From Nocardia ignorata NBRC 108230 (GTDB taxonomy: Bacteria; Actinomycetota; Actinomycetes; Mycobacteriales; Mycobacteriaceae), in NCBI RefSeq assembly GCF_001612905.1, contig NZ_BDBI01000051.1, positions 1 to 57,421 on the forward strand: a stretch of 57,421 nucleotides of DNA, written 5' to 3'. Shown here one piece after another: positions 29,601-36,186 of the stretch (the first letter of the stretch is position 1; each line of letters starts with the position of its first letter). Both the position numbers and the translations under genes were made by a program. The notes beneath the pieces were generated by a model. The model worked only from the letters and a program-made list of their open reading frames with translations, was not told the DNA's origin and did no database searches.

Positions 29601-29618
29601 GGTCGAGGACCGTCGTGA
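23694..29618 (+). CDS. Nonribosomal peptide synthetase C-A-T-C-T-R (second module lacks an A domain; terminal thioester reductase)
   Basis: 1974 residues. Condensation 1 (about 8-435) has HHLALDG with His139-His140 and Asp144. Adenylation (about 460-930) has YTSGSTGVPKG (Thr596) and Asp641 in FDMAV, so an alpha-amino acid substrate is expected; the aligned ten-residue code reads D-M-G-I-G-G-G-D-I-K. Carrier 1 has Ser974 in LGGTSL. Condensation 2 (about 1025-1460) has HHIAADG at 1151-1157. Carrier 2 has Ser1523 in LGGTSL. The terminal reductase (about 1600-1965) has GATGFVG from Gly1605 and Tyr1762/Lys1766, so release is as an aldehyde or alcohol. Only about 30-40 residues lie between condensation 2 and carrier 2, so an A domain is truly missing and must act in trans, or the module is inactive. 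With the formyltransferase it forms an iron-box-controlled unit. Confidence 0.92.
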   Translation: MIPHRSTPAVRPLTAAQREVWFAQQLLGPVPLAVGQYVDLRGPLDVVAYRRAVRSAARDLGAYVRFTLVEGQPGQVHDGGIDDDIALVDCSGESDPAAAAHAWMRADQCAPFDLIADPPIVTTVLRLSSEHHLLYTRAHHLALDGFGAVRMQHLLSTYYTALLEGRELPSAAVDSTAVLAAEEQSYLGSRRYGIDREYWLEQLTALPSPTTLATRPGAPDPLPIHARAELPQSLVERLRTRADFPGIAPVLVAAFAAFLGRLTDTESVALSLPVTARTTAAMRECGAMTSNIVPLRCSGATVGAAIACARAELSGALRHQRYRGADMIRDSGRRAESLNFGPAVNIMNFHTELMLGPARGVIELLSTGPVEDLALNVYPLTDSGLRVEFEANRHRYTEAEVTAHLERFVGFLTEFATADDDLAIDRLPVLTGAETSLLVPWCGPTAGPPATLGELIAAAVAKNPDGIAVVYGEKRWTYREFDAWTDRLAGALQAAGAGPETLVAMVMGRSAASVGALWAITKTGAGFVPIDVGYPAERIAHILDDCGAVLGVTGVEHSADLPGSVHWTIVDPDATPDAKLLPVAARPEHPAYLIYTSGSTGVPKGVLVTHGGLANLAAERRDRYALRPGARTLHHASPGFDMAVGEILCGLAGAATLVVAPRYVMAGPDLAELMRRERVTNAIITPAVLATLDPETLPELRVLGVGGEAIRADLVSAWSRNRLMRNGYGPTEATDIATIAELTPDRSVTIGAPLRGFHALVLDARLRPVPPGVIGELYLGGPALARGYHGRHSLTAARFVADPFGPPGGRVYRTGDLVTLTTDAEPELIYHGRSDFQIKVRGHRIEPGEIETTLTGLPGVGRAAVTAHQDSRGTHLVAYLVPDGSLDVEQVRLRIAEQLPAYLRPSAYLVLDTLPLTPNGKLDTRRLPAPVFGHHGSRPVATDSERKVAAAFTEVLAIEVVGAESDFFELGGTSLTATALAGRLGLDVRTVFDAPTVAGLALRLDDAEDLDAPAPLTRPEHLSPAPAQLRMWLLNQLYPESSAYHLPIALRLRGSLDMTALDAALRDVVDRHEVLRTVYPGTSAGPRVRILTVDEALGRAPLTARILDRDGLDVELAETVTVPFDVTTDAPIRLALWNIGSDDHVLALVAHHIAADGWSHGPLVADLSAAYTARAARRQPRWEPLPLQYADYTLWQHRRLGDRHDPRSRAARQLAHWVNALDGASDRPPLPTDRVRAPGIGRPGGAGAVVEFEIGADVATALAELARRHNATPFMTGYAAFTVLLGDLAGSADVTIGTLVAGRAHPTLDRLVGMFVNTLPLRLTLDPQEHFTALVVRAREVSLAALGNAEVPFDHIVEAVNPSRDNTRHPLFDAVFSYENLPAPPSPDLGNLTVSVVDVPWETTHFDLSLTLREDPGTGGLTGNLRYATDLYEEATVTAFAARFRDILTTVATHPEVTLAQLSGTTGLGMPERPEIDPASDAPGHSGEPATVRELAVARVFADVLERDSVEIDDSFFDLGGTSLLVFTLRSELRTRLGIDADPRLLFEAPTPRAVTAAVTAESGAAAAGQWTDMLIADAQLDPTITVPADFPPTPTSADEVLLTGATGFVGIHLLRELLDRTPSRVWCLVRADDTDDARRRLETALRRYGLGTDGLADRVVPVPGDLAAPRFGLATDTWAELAARIEVIYHNGARVNHLESYAALRPANVAGTVEILRLAVDTRVKALHFVSTVSAAVGVGHTGVVTEHTAITADQVPRNGYLATKWVAEQLVLAAAERGLPVAVHRPGLVAGSISSGANSADDAFWTLIRSAAHLGVAPDIESAEVTLAPVDYVARALVTLATGRQPATEIYHLVNSAPTKVGDILNTLRRTGFPIDIVPVADAAERLAGRIAQHADLMRAALVADNYLNGGGDALIVDDTGTRAVLARSGVRCPDIDGAVLQRYVDGFITEGLLPTPAEAVSRTRPAGRGPS

Positions 29619-29624
29619 GCCACG

Positions 29625-30010
29625 TTCTCCGCGCCCGCGACGGGCCGCAATGCCGCGCGCTTGACCCCACCGCCATCGCTGACGAGAACGACCTCGGGGG
29701 CGAGGACGTCCAGCAGGGCTTGGGGTCACCGGAGGTGAGGGCACGGCGGAACGACTCGAGCGCGGCCCCGGGTTTCGTCGGCCGAGACCGTCATTCGGGG
29801 GCGGCGGGCATCGACGTGTCCGCGGGCGCGGTGGGCGGTCTGGCGGACGGCGGTGGGAGTCTTGCCGACGGCGGCGGCGATATCGTCGTAGCCGATCTCG
29901 AACACCTCGCGAAGCACGAATACCGCGCGTTCGGTCGGTGACAGTGTTTCGAGGATGAGCATCGTCGCCCCGCATAGGATTCCTTGCGACGGCTTCGGGC
30001 ACGAGACACC
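29625..30010 (-). pseudogene. Decayed ECF41/SigJ-type sigma factor
   Basis: On the minus strand the pieces occur in the family's order but in different frames. RARSRRKESYAG (around 29966-30009) is the linker segment normally followed by VGPWLPEP. It is followed, after an apparent deletion, by sigma region 4, ETLSPTERAVFVLREVF and GYDDIAAAVGKTPTAVRQ (29770-29960). After a 1-base shift near 29767 comes ESFRRALTSGDP, and after another near 29722 LLDVLAPEVVLVSDGGG. The DGGG motif belongs to the C-terminal SnoaL-like extension of ECF41 factors. Region 2 is gone. The gene cannot give a working protein. Confidence 0.75.
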
Positions 30011-30148
30011 GCACAGCCGCGCGCTGTGACGCCGCAGTGAGGCAGATCACGTCACCCAGCAGCGGTGTCACGCCACCAGAGCCGGCGGTGTCTGATGCGC
30101 GACCGCTGACGACGGGCTCGTCTCGCGCCTCATCCGAAGGAGAACTCC

Positions 30149-30303
30149 ATGAACCTCGCACTCTGCGATCACCACCGGGCTGCTCGCCGCCCTCGCTTTG
30201 CTCGGCGGCGTCACCAAGACATTCAGCCCTGAATTTTGTCTACCTCGCCGCGGCCGCATTCGTGGCCTGGGGTCGATTCGGCCCGGATTCCTTCACCGGC
30301 TGA
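30149..30303 (+). pseudogene. DoxX-family membrane protein remnant, internally deleted
   Basis: The start is good (AAGGAG, then ATGAACCTCGC), and in shifting frames the text gives the N-terminal helix TTGLLAALALLGGVTK and then directly the C-terminal helix FVYLAAAAFVAWGRFGP ending in TGA at 30301-30303. Members of this small DoxX family are about 120-140 residues; here only the two ends survive in about 50 codons, with a frameshift near the start. It lies next to the decayed ECF sigma gene, so both appear to be degrading together. Confidence 0.7.
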
Positions 30304-30365
30304 GACGCGCGGCGGCCGACCCGAGCACAGTCTTGGGTCGGCGGGCGGCCTGGCCGTGCTCCTTG

Positions 30366-30392
30366 CCAACCGAACCGTCTCGTCTCGGTTGG
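30366..30392. promoter_or_regulatory. Inverted repeat, probable operator of the adjacent TetR gene
   Basis: CCAACCGA (30366-30373) and TCGGTTGG (30385-30392) are a perfect 8-bp inverted repeat with an 11-bp spacer, ending 16 bp before the TetR start codon. Position and symmetry fit autoregulation by the TetR protein. Confidence 0.5.
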
Positions 30393-30408
30393 TTGATAAG
30401 CTGCTCCC

Positions 30409-31011
30409 ATGACCGATGCTCAGGGAAGTTCGCGGCGCAGCGAGCGATCACGCCAAGCCATCCTCGCGGCCACCCGCGCATTGATCTCCGAGGTCGGCTA
30501 CACGAAGGTTTCCATCGAGGCCATCGCGGCACGCGCCGGGGTTGGCAAGCAGACGATCTACCGGTGGTGGCCGTCCAAGGGAGCCGTCATTTTCGATTCG
30601 TTCCTCGACCTCAGCACAACAGAAGGAGGGCCGCAGGTGGAGCTGCCCGACACCGGGGACATCGAGGCCGATCTGAAGGTGGTCATGCGGGCCACGGCTG
30701 CGGAGTTCGCCGACCCGGACTTCGAGCGTCCGATCCGTGCTCTCGAGGTCGAGATCGTCAACGACCCCGAACTCGCTGCCCAGTTCCGCGAGAAGCTCGC
30801 GCGCCCGGTGGACGAAGCGAAGAAGGCCCGCTTGCGCAGCGCACAGCGGGCAGGCCAACTCGACCCCGGCGCGGATCTCGACCTGGTCCTGGAGGTGCTC
30901 TACGCCCCGTTGTTCCAGCGGTGGTTACACAGGTCCGGACCGCTCACCGCCGAATACGCCGATTCTCTCGTCGACGTCACGCTGCGCGCATTTCGGGCTC
31001 CCTCATCGTGA
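30409..31011 (+). CDS. TetR-family transcriptional regulator
   Basis: 200 residues. The HTH is at about 15-60 (AILAATRALISEVGYTKVSI, then ARAGVGKQTIYRWWPSK), followed by a helical C-terminal domain with PIRALEVEIVNDPELAAQFR, the pattern of the TetR_C_11-like group. It stands alone between a pseudogene pair and the convergent histidine kinase (16-bp gap). The target is unknown; a palindrome directly upstream suggests self-regulation. Confidence 0.92.
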   Translation: MTDAQGSSRRSERSRQAILAATRALISEVGYTKVSIEAIAARAGVGKQTIYRWWPSKGAVIFDSFLDLSTTEGGPQVELPDTGDIEADLKVVMRATAAEFADPDFERPIRALEVEIVNDPELAAQFREKLARPVDEAKKARLRSAQRAGQLDPGADLDLVLEVLYAPLFQRWLHRSGPLTAEYADSLVDVTLRAFRAPSS

Positions 31012-31027
31012 CCGACCTCCCGGCGAT

Positions 31028-32101
31028 CTAACGAGCCGGCAGGTGCACCGACACGCACAACCCACCGCCCGGACGCGGGGTGAGAGTAAGAGTGCCCGCG
31101 TGGGCTCGGGTGATGCTGTCGACGATGGCCAGCCCAAGGCCCACGCCGGAATCGTGAGTGCGAATGCGTTCGGACCCACGCTGAAACGGTTCGACGAGTG
31201 TGGAAACCGTTCGTGGAGTGAGGTTTTCGCCCGTGTTCTCGACCGTGAGGACCACCGAATCGGAATAGCGGCGGGTGGTTGTCCACGCGGTGCCGCCGGG
31301 CAGGTTGTGGACTATCGCGTTGTGAACGAGGTTCGTCGTCAACTGCAGGAGCAGGGCGTGCGAGCCGACGGTGGGGGTCGGCTCGCCTGCGGTTTCGAGG
31401 GCGATGCCGTGCTTTTCGGCGAAGGGGATCAGCGTCTCGGTGGCTTCTTCGGCGAGCAGGGACAGGTCGACGGGCTCGGGTGTGAACGACCGCTGGTCGG
31501 CTCGACTGAGCACGAGTAGGGCTTCGGTGAGATCGATGGCCCGGCTGTTGACGGCCTGGAGGCGTTCGATCAGGTCACTCGGGTCGTCGGGGGGGTCGTC
31601 GCGGGCCACCTCGAGCATGGTTCGGGTGATCGCCAAGGGGGTGCGTAGTTCGTGGGATGCGTTGGCGGCGAACCGCTGGTTCTCGGTGACGTGGGCTTCC
31701 AGCCGGGCGAGCATGGCGTCGAAAGTGTCGGCCAGTTCACGGAATTCGTCGGCGGTGCCGGCGAGCCGGATGCGGTGCGACAGGGAGCCGTTGGCGGCCA
31801 GGCGGGCAGCGGCGGTGATCCGGGTCAGCGGGGCGAGCATTCGTCCGGCCAGGAACCAGCCGCCGACCAGGCCGAAGACCATCAGGAAGAGTAGGACGGC
31901 GGCCATGAACGGCGCGAACGAGCGGAGCAGCAGCCGCCGGTTGATCCAGAAGTTGCCGGTGGTGTCGATCCATCCGGCAGGCAGGTAGTACAGATAGAAG
32001 ACCAGGACGGCGACGAGTAACAAGGTGCCCGCGAGCATGACGAAACCGGCGTAACTGAGGGTGAGCTTGAGGCGGACACTCAGCCCGGGTGCCCTATCCA
32101 C
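31028..32101 (-). CDS. Sensor histidine kinase (OmpR-partner type, VanS-like)
   Basis: 357 residues from the GTG at 32101, which has AGGAGG at the right distance; a GTG two codons earlier lies inside that site. Two membrane helices (about 10-35 and 60-85) bracket a short extracytoplasmic loop. They are followed by HAMP, the dimerisation box ASHELRTPL with His150, N-box NLVHNAI and G-boxes including GVGLGLAIVDSI. It overlaps the response regulator by 8 bp, so kinase and regulator are coupled. The stimulus is unknown. The divergent VanY-like gene suggests a cell-wall role. Confidence 0.93.
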   Translation of the reverse strand: MDRAPGLSVRLKLTLSYAGFVMLAGTLLLVAVLVFYLYYLPAGWIDTTGNFWINRRLLLRSFAPFMAAVLLFLMVFGLVGGWFLAGRMLAPLTRITAAARLAANGSLSHRIRLAGTADEFRELADTFDAMLARLEAHVTENQRFAANASHELRTPLAITRTMLEVARDDPPDDPSDLIERLQAVNSRAIDLTEALLVLSRADQRSFTPEPVDLSLLAEEATETLIPFAEKHGIALETAGEPTPTVGSHALLLQLTTNLVHNAIVHNLPGGTAWTTTRRYSDSVVLTVENTGENLTPRTVSTLVEPFQRGSERIRTHDSGVGLGLAIVDSITRAHAGTLTLTPRPGGGLCVSVHLPAR

Positions 32102-32768
32102 CGTCACCTCCTGTGCTGATGCGGTAGCCGACGCCGGGGACGGTCGCGATGATCCATGGTTCGCCGAGACGTTTGCGCAGCGCCGAGACGGTGATGCGGA
32201 CGGCATTGGTGAACGGGTCCGCGTTCTCGTCCCAGGCGCGTTCCAGAAGTTCTTCCGCACTCACGACACCGCCGTCGGCCGCGACGAGCACCTCGAGCAC
32301 CGCGAACTGTTTGCGCGTCAGCGCGACGTAGCGGCCGTCGCGATAGACCTCGCGACGGAACGGGTCCAGACGCAGACCGCCGATTTCGCGGACGGGTGGC
32401 CTGCTGTGGGCGCGCCTGCGGTCGAGGGCGCGCAGGCGCAGGACCAGTTCGCGCAGGTCGAACGGTTTGGTGAGGTAGTCGTCGGCGCCGAGCTCGAAAC
32501 CGGTTGCCTTGTCGTCGAGGCGATCGGCGGCCGTGAGCATCAGGATCGGCAGCCCGCTGCCCGCGGCGACGATGTGTTCGGCGATCTCGTCGCCGGAGGG
32601 ACCGGGGATGTCACGGTCGAGGACGGCGATGTCGTAGGTGTTGATGCCGAGCAGCATCAGTGCCGTGTCGCCGTCGCCCGCGATGTCGGCGGCGATGGCC
32701 TCCAGTCGCAGTCCGTCGCGGATGGCTTCGGCCAGATAGGGTTCGTCCTCGACGATCAGTACACGCAT
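32094..32768 (-). CDS. OmpR-family response regulator
   Basis: 224 residues from the ATG at 32768 (MRVLIVEDEP). The receiver domain has acidic pocket EDE (7-9), phosphoacceptor Asp51 in VLDRDIPG, and KPF. The C-terminal winged helix shows LTRKQFAVLEVLV, AVRITVSALRKRLG and VPGVGYR. It is first in the operon with the kinase and divergent from the carboxypeptidase gene, with 88 bp between the start codons, so it may control that gene. Confidence 0.94.
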   Translation of the reverse strand: MRVLIVEDEPYLAEAIRDGLRLEAIAADIAGDGDTALMLLGINTYDIAVLDRDIPGPSGDEIAEHIVAAGSGLPILMLTAADRLDDKATGFELGADDYLTKPFDLRELVLRLRALDRRRAHSRPPVREIGGLRLDPFRREVYRDGRYVALTRKQFAVLEVLVAADGGVVSAEELLERAWDENADPFTNAVRITVSALRKRLGEPWIIATVPGVGYRISTGGDGG

Positions 32769-32856
32769 CGCTCTCGATTCTTCCAGCGGGAACATATCGT
32801 CGGCGTATCGAAAATCGCATATGTGCGTGCAACGCCGCATTGTCTTGACTGACTGC

Positions 32857-33435
32857 ATGAATCAGAGAAATATCCGGCGAATTCTAGCGACTGCTGTCGC
32901 TGCGCTTACCGCGGCAGGCGCCGTGGCGTTCTTTGTCCACCAGTCGCCGGACCGGTTGTCCTCCGTCGCGTTGTCGATCGATATTCCCCGCGGCGACCCC
33001 GGTTCGCCCGGTGCGGGGGTCTTCGACGACCAGTCGCCTTCGGTTGCCAATCTGGACCCCACATTGCTCGATGCGCTCCGTCGGGCCGCCGTCGACGCGG
33101 GGAGCGAGGGGGTGGAATTCGTGGTCACCAGTGGCTGGCGGTCCGCGGAACACCAGACGCGGCTGCTGCACGAGGCGGTCGGCAAGTACGGGTCCGAGGC
33201 CGAGGCCGCCCGCTGGGTGGCTACCGCGGAAACCTCCGCGCATGTGTCGGGTGACGCGGTCGACATCGGGCACAGCGCGGCGACGACGTGGTTGTCCGCC
33301 CACGGCGCCGCGTATGGGCTGTGCCAGATCTACGACAACGAACCCTGGCATTACGAACTGCGCCGCGACGCCGCGGAAAACGGGTGCCCGGCACGGTTTG
33401 CCGACCCCACCGAGGACCCGAGGATGCAGCGGTGA
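32857..33435 (+). CDS. D-alanyl-D-alanine carboxypeptidase, VanY-like (peptidase M15B)
   Basis: 192 residues. The N-terminal hydrophobic segment (about 8-27) anchors or exports the protein. Zinc-site motifs of M15B are present: SAHVSGDAVDIG (His129, Asp136) and NEPWHYEL (Glu162, His165). TSGWRSAEHQ is also typical. It trims the terminal D-Ala from peptidoglycan stem peptides outside the membrane. The set resembles VanRS-VanY, although no vanHAX genes are nearby. Glycopeptide resistance is therefore not implied; wall remodelling is more likely. Confidence 0.9.
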   Translation: MNQRNIRRILATAVAALTAAGAVAFFVHQSPDRLSSVALSIDIPRGDPGSPGAGVFDDQSPSVANLDPTLLDALRRAAVDAGSEGVEFVVTSGWRSAEHQTRLLHEAVGKYGSEAEAARWVATAETSAHVSGDAVDIGHSAATTWLSAHGAAYGLCQIYDNEPWHYELRRDAAENGCPARFADPTEDPRMQR

Positions 33436-34712
33436 CCATTCCCCGGCCCGCCACGCTCGTCGCGTTTCGGTTCTGCGTGGTCTATTTCGTTCTGTTCTGC
33501 CTGCTGAACACCTACATTCCGTTCGCGTTGCTCGGCATCCTCGGGCGCTGGGTGCGCCGTTATGTGAGCCCGTGGGACATGTCGCTGACCGACCCCGTCA
33601 CCGGGTGGGTAGGCCGGACGTTCTTCGGCGTCGATGCGGTGCAGCACAAGGATTCCGGTGCCGGTGATCAGGCGGCGGTGTGGGTGCTGGTGCTGTGTCT
33701 GCTGGTCCTCGCGGTGGTTGTCGCCGCGGTGTGGACGGCATTCGATCGCCGCACGGCGTACCCCCGGCTGACCGCCTGGTTCTCCCTGTTCCTGAGGTTG
33801 TGCCTCGGTGCGCAGATGGTGGGGTTCGGGTTCGCGAAGCTGATCCCGACCCAGATGCCCGGGCCGTCGTTGGCGCAGCTGCTGCAGCCGTACGGCGATC
33901 TGAGTCCGGCCTCGGTGCTGTGGTTGCAGGTGGGCAGTTCCCCCGCATACGAGATGTCGCTCGGTGCTGTGGAAGTCGTGGCGGGTCTGCTGCTGTTCTT
34001 CTCCCGAACGATGGTGCTCGGTGCGCTGTTGTGCTTGCTCAGTACGGCGCAAATCCTCCTGCTGAACATGACGTTCGACATCCCGGAGAAGTTGCTCGCC
34101 GCGCACTTGATGTTGATCAGCCTGGTGCTGCTCGCGCCCTATCTACGGCGGCTGTCGGATGTCTTCGTACTGCAGGGTGGTTGCGCGCCGCTGTCGCTAC
34201 CGTCGCTCTTCGCCGAAGAACGGAAGAACCGCATCGCGAAAGGGGTCGTGGCGGGTCTGGGACTCTGGGTCGCACTGGCCAGCGGGTACGACCGGTGGGT
34301 GGTGTGGCAGGAACAGCACGGGGCAGGCAGCCCCAAATCCGAGCTGTACGGAATCTGGGACGTGCGGGAATTCACCGTCGACGGACAGGTCGCACTACCG
34401 CTCACCACCGACGGAACGCGTTGGCAACGACTCATTTTCGAACGCCCGGGATCGGCCACCATTCAGCGGATGGATGGTGAATTCGTTCCGGTGGAAGCCG
34501 AGCTCTCCCTCGGCGGGCAGCTCGAACTCGCCCGACCGACAGGACCACTCGCGACTGTATCCACCCAGAGACCCACCCCCGACCTCCTGATACTGCGCGG
34601 GGAACTGCACGACCGCCCACTCGTCGTCACCTTGGAACGCCTGGACCTCGCCAGCTTCACCTTGCGCAGTCGCGGATTCCACTGGGTGCAGAACTATCCG
34701 TACTTCCGCTAG
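33432..34712 (+). CDS. Polytopic membrane protein with DoxX-like core and C-terminal soluble domain
   Basis: 426 residues from a GTG overlapping the VanY-like stop (GTGA). Roughly seven hydrophobic segments are seen: near 8-35, 90-112, 120-145, 175-200, 200-225, 230-250 and 285-305. GAQMVGFGFAKLIPTQMP followed by VEVVAGLLLFF resembles DoxX/HTTM-type quinone-linked membrane proteins. After the last helix come ~120 soluble residues with repeated beta-strand character (YGIWDVREFTVDG, RWQRLIFERPG). No catalytic motif is recognised. Coupling to the carboxypeptidase suggests a shared envelope function. Confidence 0.75.
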   Translation: MTIPRPATLVAFRFCVVYFVLFCLLNTYIPFALLGILGRWVRRYVSPWDMSLTDPVTGWVGRTFFGVDAVQHKDSGAGDQAAVWVLVLCLLVLAVVVAAVWTAFDRRTAYPRLTAWFSLFLRLCLGAQMVGFGFAKLIPTQMPGPSLAQLLQPYGDLSPASVLWLQVGSSPAYEMSLGAVEVVAGLLLFFSRTMVLGALLCLLSTAQILLLNMTFDIPEKLLAAHLMLISLVLLAPYLRRLSDVFVLQGGCAPLSLPSLFAEERKNRIAKGVVAGLGLWVALASGYDRWVVWQEQHGAGSPKSELYGIWDVREFTVDGQVALPLTTDGTRWQRLIFERPGSATIQRMDGEFVPVEAELSLGGQLELARPTGPLATVSTQRPTPDLLILRGELHDRPLVVTLERLDLASFTLRSRGFHWVQNYPYFR

Positions 34713-34780
34713 CTGACGTGTCTATTCAGAACCGTCCCCAGCCGAGCAGTAACGAATGCCCCGGACGGACGTCGTCTGGT

Positions 34781-35095
34781 TCAGTGGGCGAGTTTGAGCC
34801 CGACGACGCCCGTCACGATCATCGTCAGAAACACGAGCTTGAATATCGTCACCGGCTCTTCACCGGTGGCCATGGCGAAGGCGACGGTGAGGACCGCGCC
34901 GATACCCACCCAGACCGCGTACGCGGTACCTACCGGGAGTTCGCGCATCGCGATCGCCAATCCGGCCATACTCGCCAGCAGAGCGACGAAGAACAGCACC
35001 GACGGCACGAGCCGGGTGAAGCCTTCGGATCTGCCCAGTGCGGTCGCCCACACAGCTTCCAGGAATCCCGACACGACAAGCATAATCCACGACAT
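34781..35095 (-). CDS. sugE: Small multidrug resistance family guanidinium exporter (Gdx/SugE)
   Basis: 104 residues and four membrane helices. From the ATG at 35095 the numbering matches Gdx proteins exactly: Glu13 (proton/guanidinium site), Trp16, Ser42, Tyr59 and Trp62, plus Gly10. The loop RSEGFTRLVPS is typical. A GAGGAGG site precedes the ATG. The guanidine-III riboswitch immediately upstream independently supports guanidinium export rather than broad multidrug export. The gene is convergent with the membrane protein gene. Confidence 0.93.
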   Translation of the reverse strand: MSWIMLVVSGFLEAVWATALGRSEGFTRLVPSVLFFVALLASMAGLAIAMRELPVGTAYAVWVGIGAVLTVAFAMATGEEPVTIFKLVFLTMIVTGVVGLKLAH

Positions 35096-35108
35096 CGCAG
35101 CCCTCCTC

Positions 35109-35150
35109 GGGCCGTCTTGTCGCACTCCGGGTACGGCACCCCTCGTCCGG
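35109..35150 (-). promoter_or_regulatory. Guanidine-III (ykkC-III) riboswitch
   Basis: Read on the minus strand the 42 bases run CCGGACGAGG, then GCCGTACCCGG, then GACAAGACGGCCC. These are the conserved blocks, in order and spacing, of the class III guanidine aptamer, including the pseudoknot-forming GGACGAGG and the GACAAGACGG segment. It ends a few bases before the GAGGAGG ribosome-binding site of the exporter, as expected for control of translation. Ligand binding would expose the RBS and switch the exporter on. Confidence 0.92.
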
Positions 35151-35232
35151 AAGCCCGATCGCCGGGCTCACTTCCACCATGGCACGCCGGCTATCGGCCG
35201 GCAAGCGATGGTGGTTCGTCTCACCAGCAAAG

Positions 35233-36150
35233 ATGTCGGTGGGTAGCCGTAAACTTCGGCAGGTGGGGAGGATTCGGGAAACGGCCGGTGGACTCGCATT
35301 GACGCTACCGAGCGTGGCGCTCAACGTGGTCCTGGTCTACGTCGTGATCGTCGGCTTCGGCCTGTGGGCGGCGATCATCATGCTCGTGTTGTGGACCGGG
35401 TTCGGCTGCGGCATGGCCAGCGCACTGTGGTTCCATCCGAATCGGGGCCGAGCGGCGGCGGCCTATGGATTCCGCAAGCCCGTCGGATCGGAGCCCGATA
35501 TTCTCGCGACCGCTTGGGCCGAGGTCACCCGGAAGGCGGGGGTGGACGGCTGGCCCTACTCGCTGTGGGTGCAGCAGTCGGCCACGTTCAACGCGTTCGC
35601 GGCGCCCGCGCGCATGGTCGCGGTGACGAGCTGGGCGATCGAATCGCTACGCCCACGGCAGCTGGCCGCCGTGCTCGCCCACGAACTCAGCCACCATCTC
35701 ATGCTCGATCCACGTGTGCGACTGCTCGACGCCTGGTTCTCGGTCCCCGCCCGCGTGGTCAAGGGTATCGGCGGGATCCCGGCCCGCGCGGCACGTGGTC
35801 CCGGCACTCTCCGATGTCTCGCGCGAGCGGCGATCGCGACGGCACTCCTGGTGGCCGTGGCGTTCTTCCTCACACCACGAATCGGCGAGCCCGCCGTCGC
35901 GGTGCTGATCGCACTACTCGTCCTGGAACCCCTGACCGCGGCGGCGCGCGCACGGCGCGGAGAGTTCGCCGCGGACCGGATGGCTGTACACCTCGGGTAC
36001 GGCCGCGAACTCCACGGCGCGCTCCGCAGGTGGCTGCCGCACGAGACAGCTCACACATCCGCACTGCTCGCGGCCCGCGCTCGATGGCTCGACACGCATC
36101 CGCCGATCAGGCAACGGCTGCAAGTGATTCGTCGAACCGCCGCGACCTGA
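35233..36150 (+). CDS. M48-family membrane metalloprotease (HtpX-like)
   Basis: Zinc protease with HELSH (His150, His154 and Glu151, numbered from the ATG at 35233) and the third ligand Glu244 in GEFAADRMA. Membrane helices lie at about 22-60 upstream of the catalytic domain and about 200-232 after it, matching HtpX topology with the active site facing the cytoplasm. The start is uncertain: an in-frame ATG at 35179 would leave under 30 bp to the divergent riboswitch, so 35233 is preferred. Neither has a clear RBS. Confidence 0.85.
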   Translation: MSVGSRKLRQVGRIRETAGGLALTLPSVALNVVLVYVVIVGFGLWAAIIMLVLWTGFGCGMASALWFHPNRGRAAAAYGFRKPVGSEPDILATAWAEVTRKAGVDGWPYSLWVQQSATFNAFAAPARMVAVTSWAIESLRPRQLAAVLAHELSHHLMLDPRVRLLDAWFSVPARVVKGIGGIPARAARGPGTLRCLARAAIATALLVAVAFFLTPRIGEPAVAVLIALLVLEPLTAAARARRGEFAADRMAVHLGYGRELHGALRRWLPHETAHTSALLAARARWLDTHPPIRQRLQVIRRTAAT

Positions 36151-36186
36151 TCGCTTCGACCGCCGGGACGCATCAACGGGAGGTAT

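Noticed and set aside
32094..33435. Glycopeptide resistance (vanRS-vanY) island
   Set aside because: No vanH, vanA or vanX homologue is nearby; a VanY-like carboxypeptidase and a TCS alone do not indicate resistance.
34713..34780. CCGTCC...GGACGG pairing between the convergent membrane protein and exporter genes as a terminator
   Set aside because: Only 6 bp of stem with a loop over 20 bases; too weak to call.
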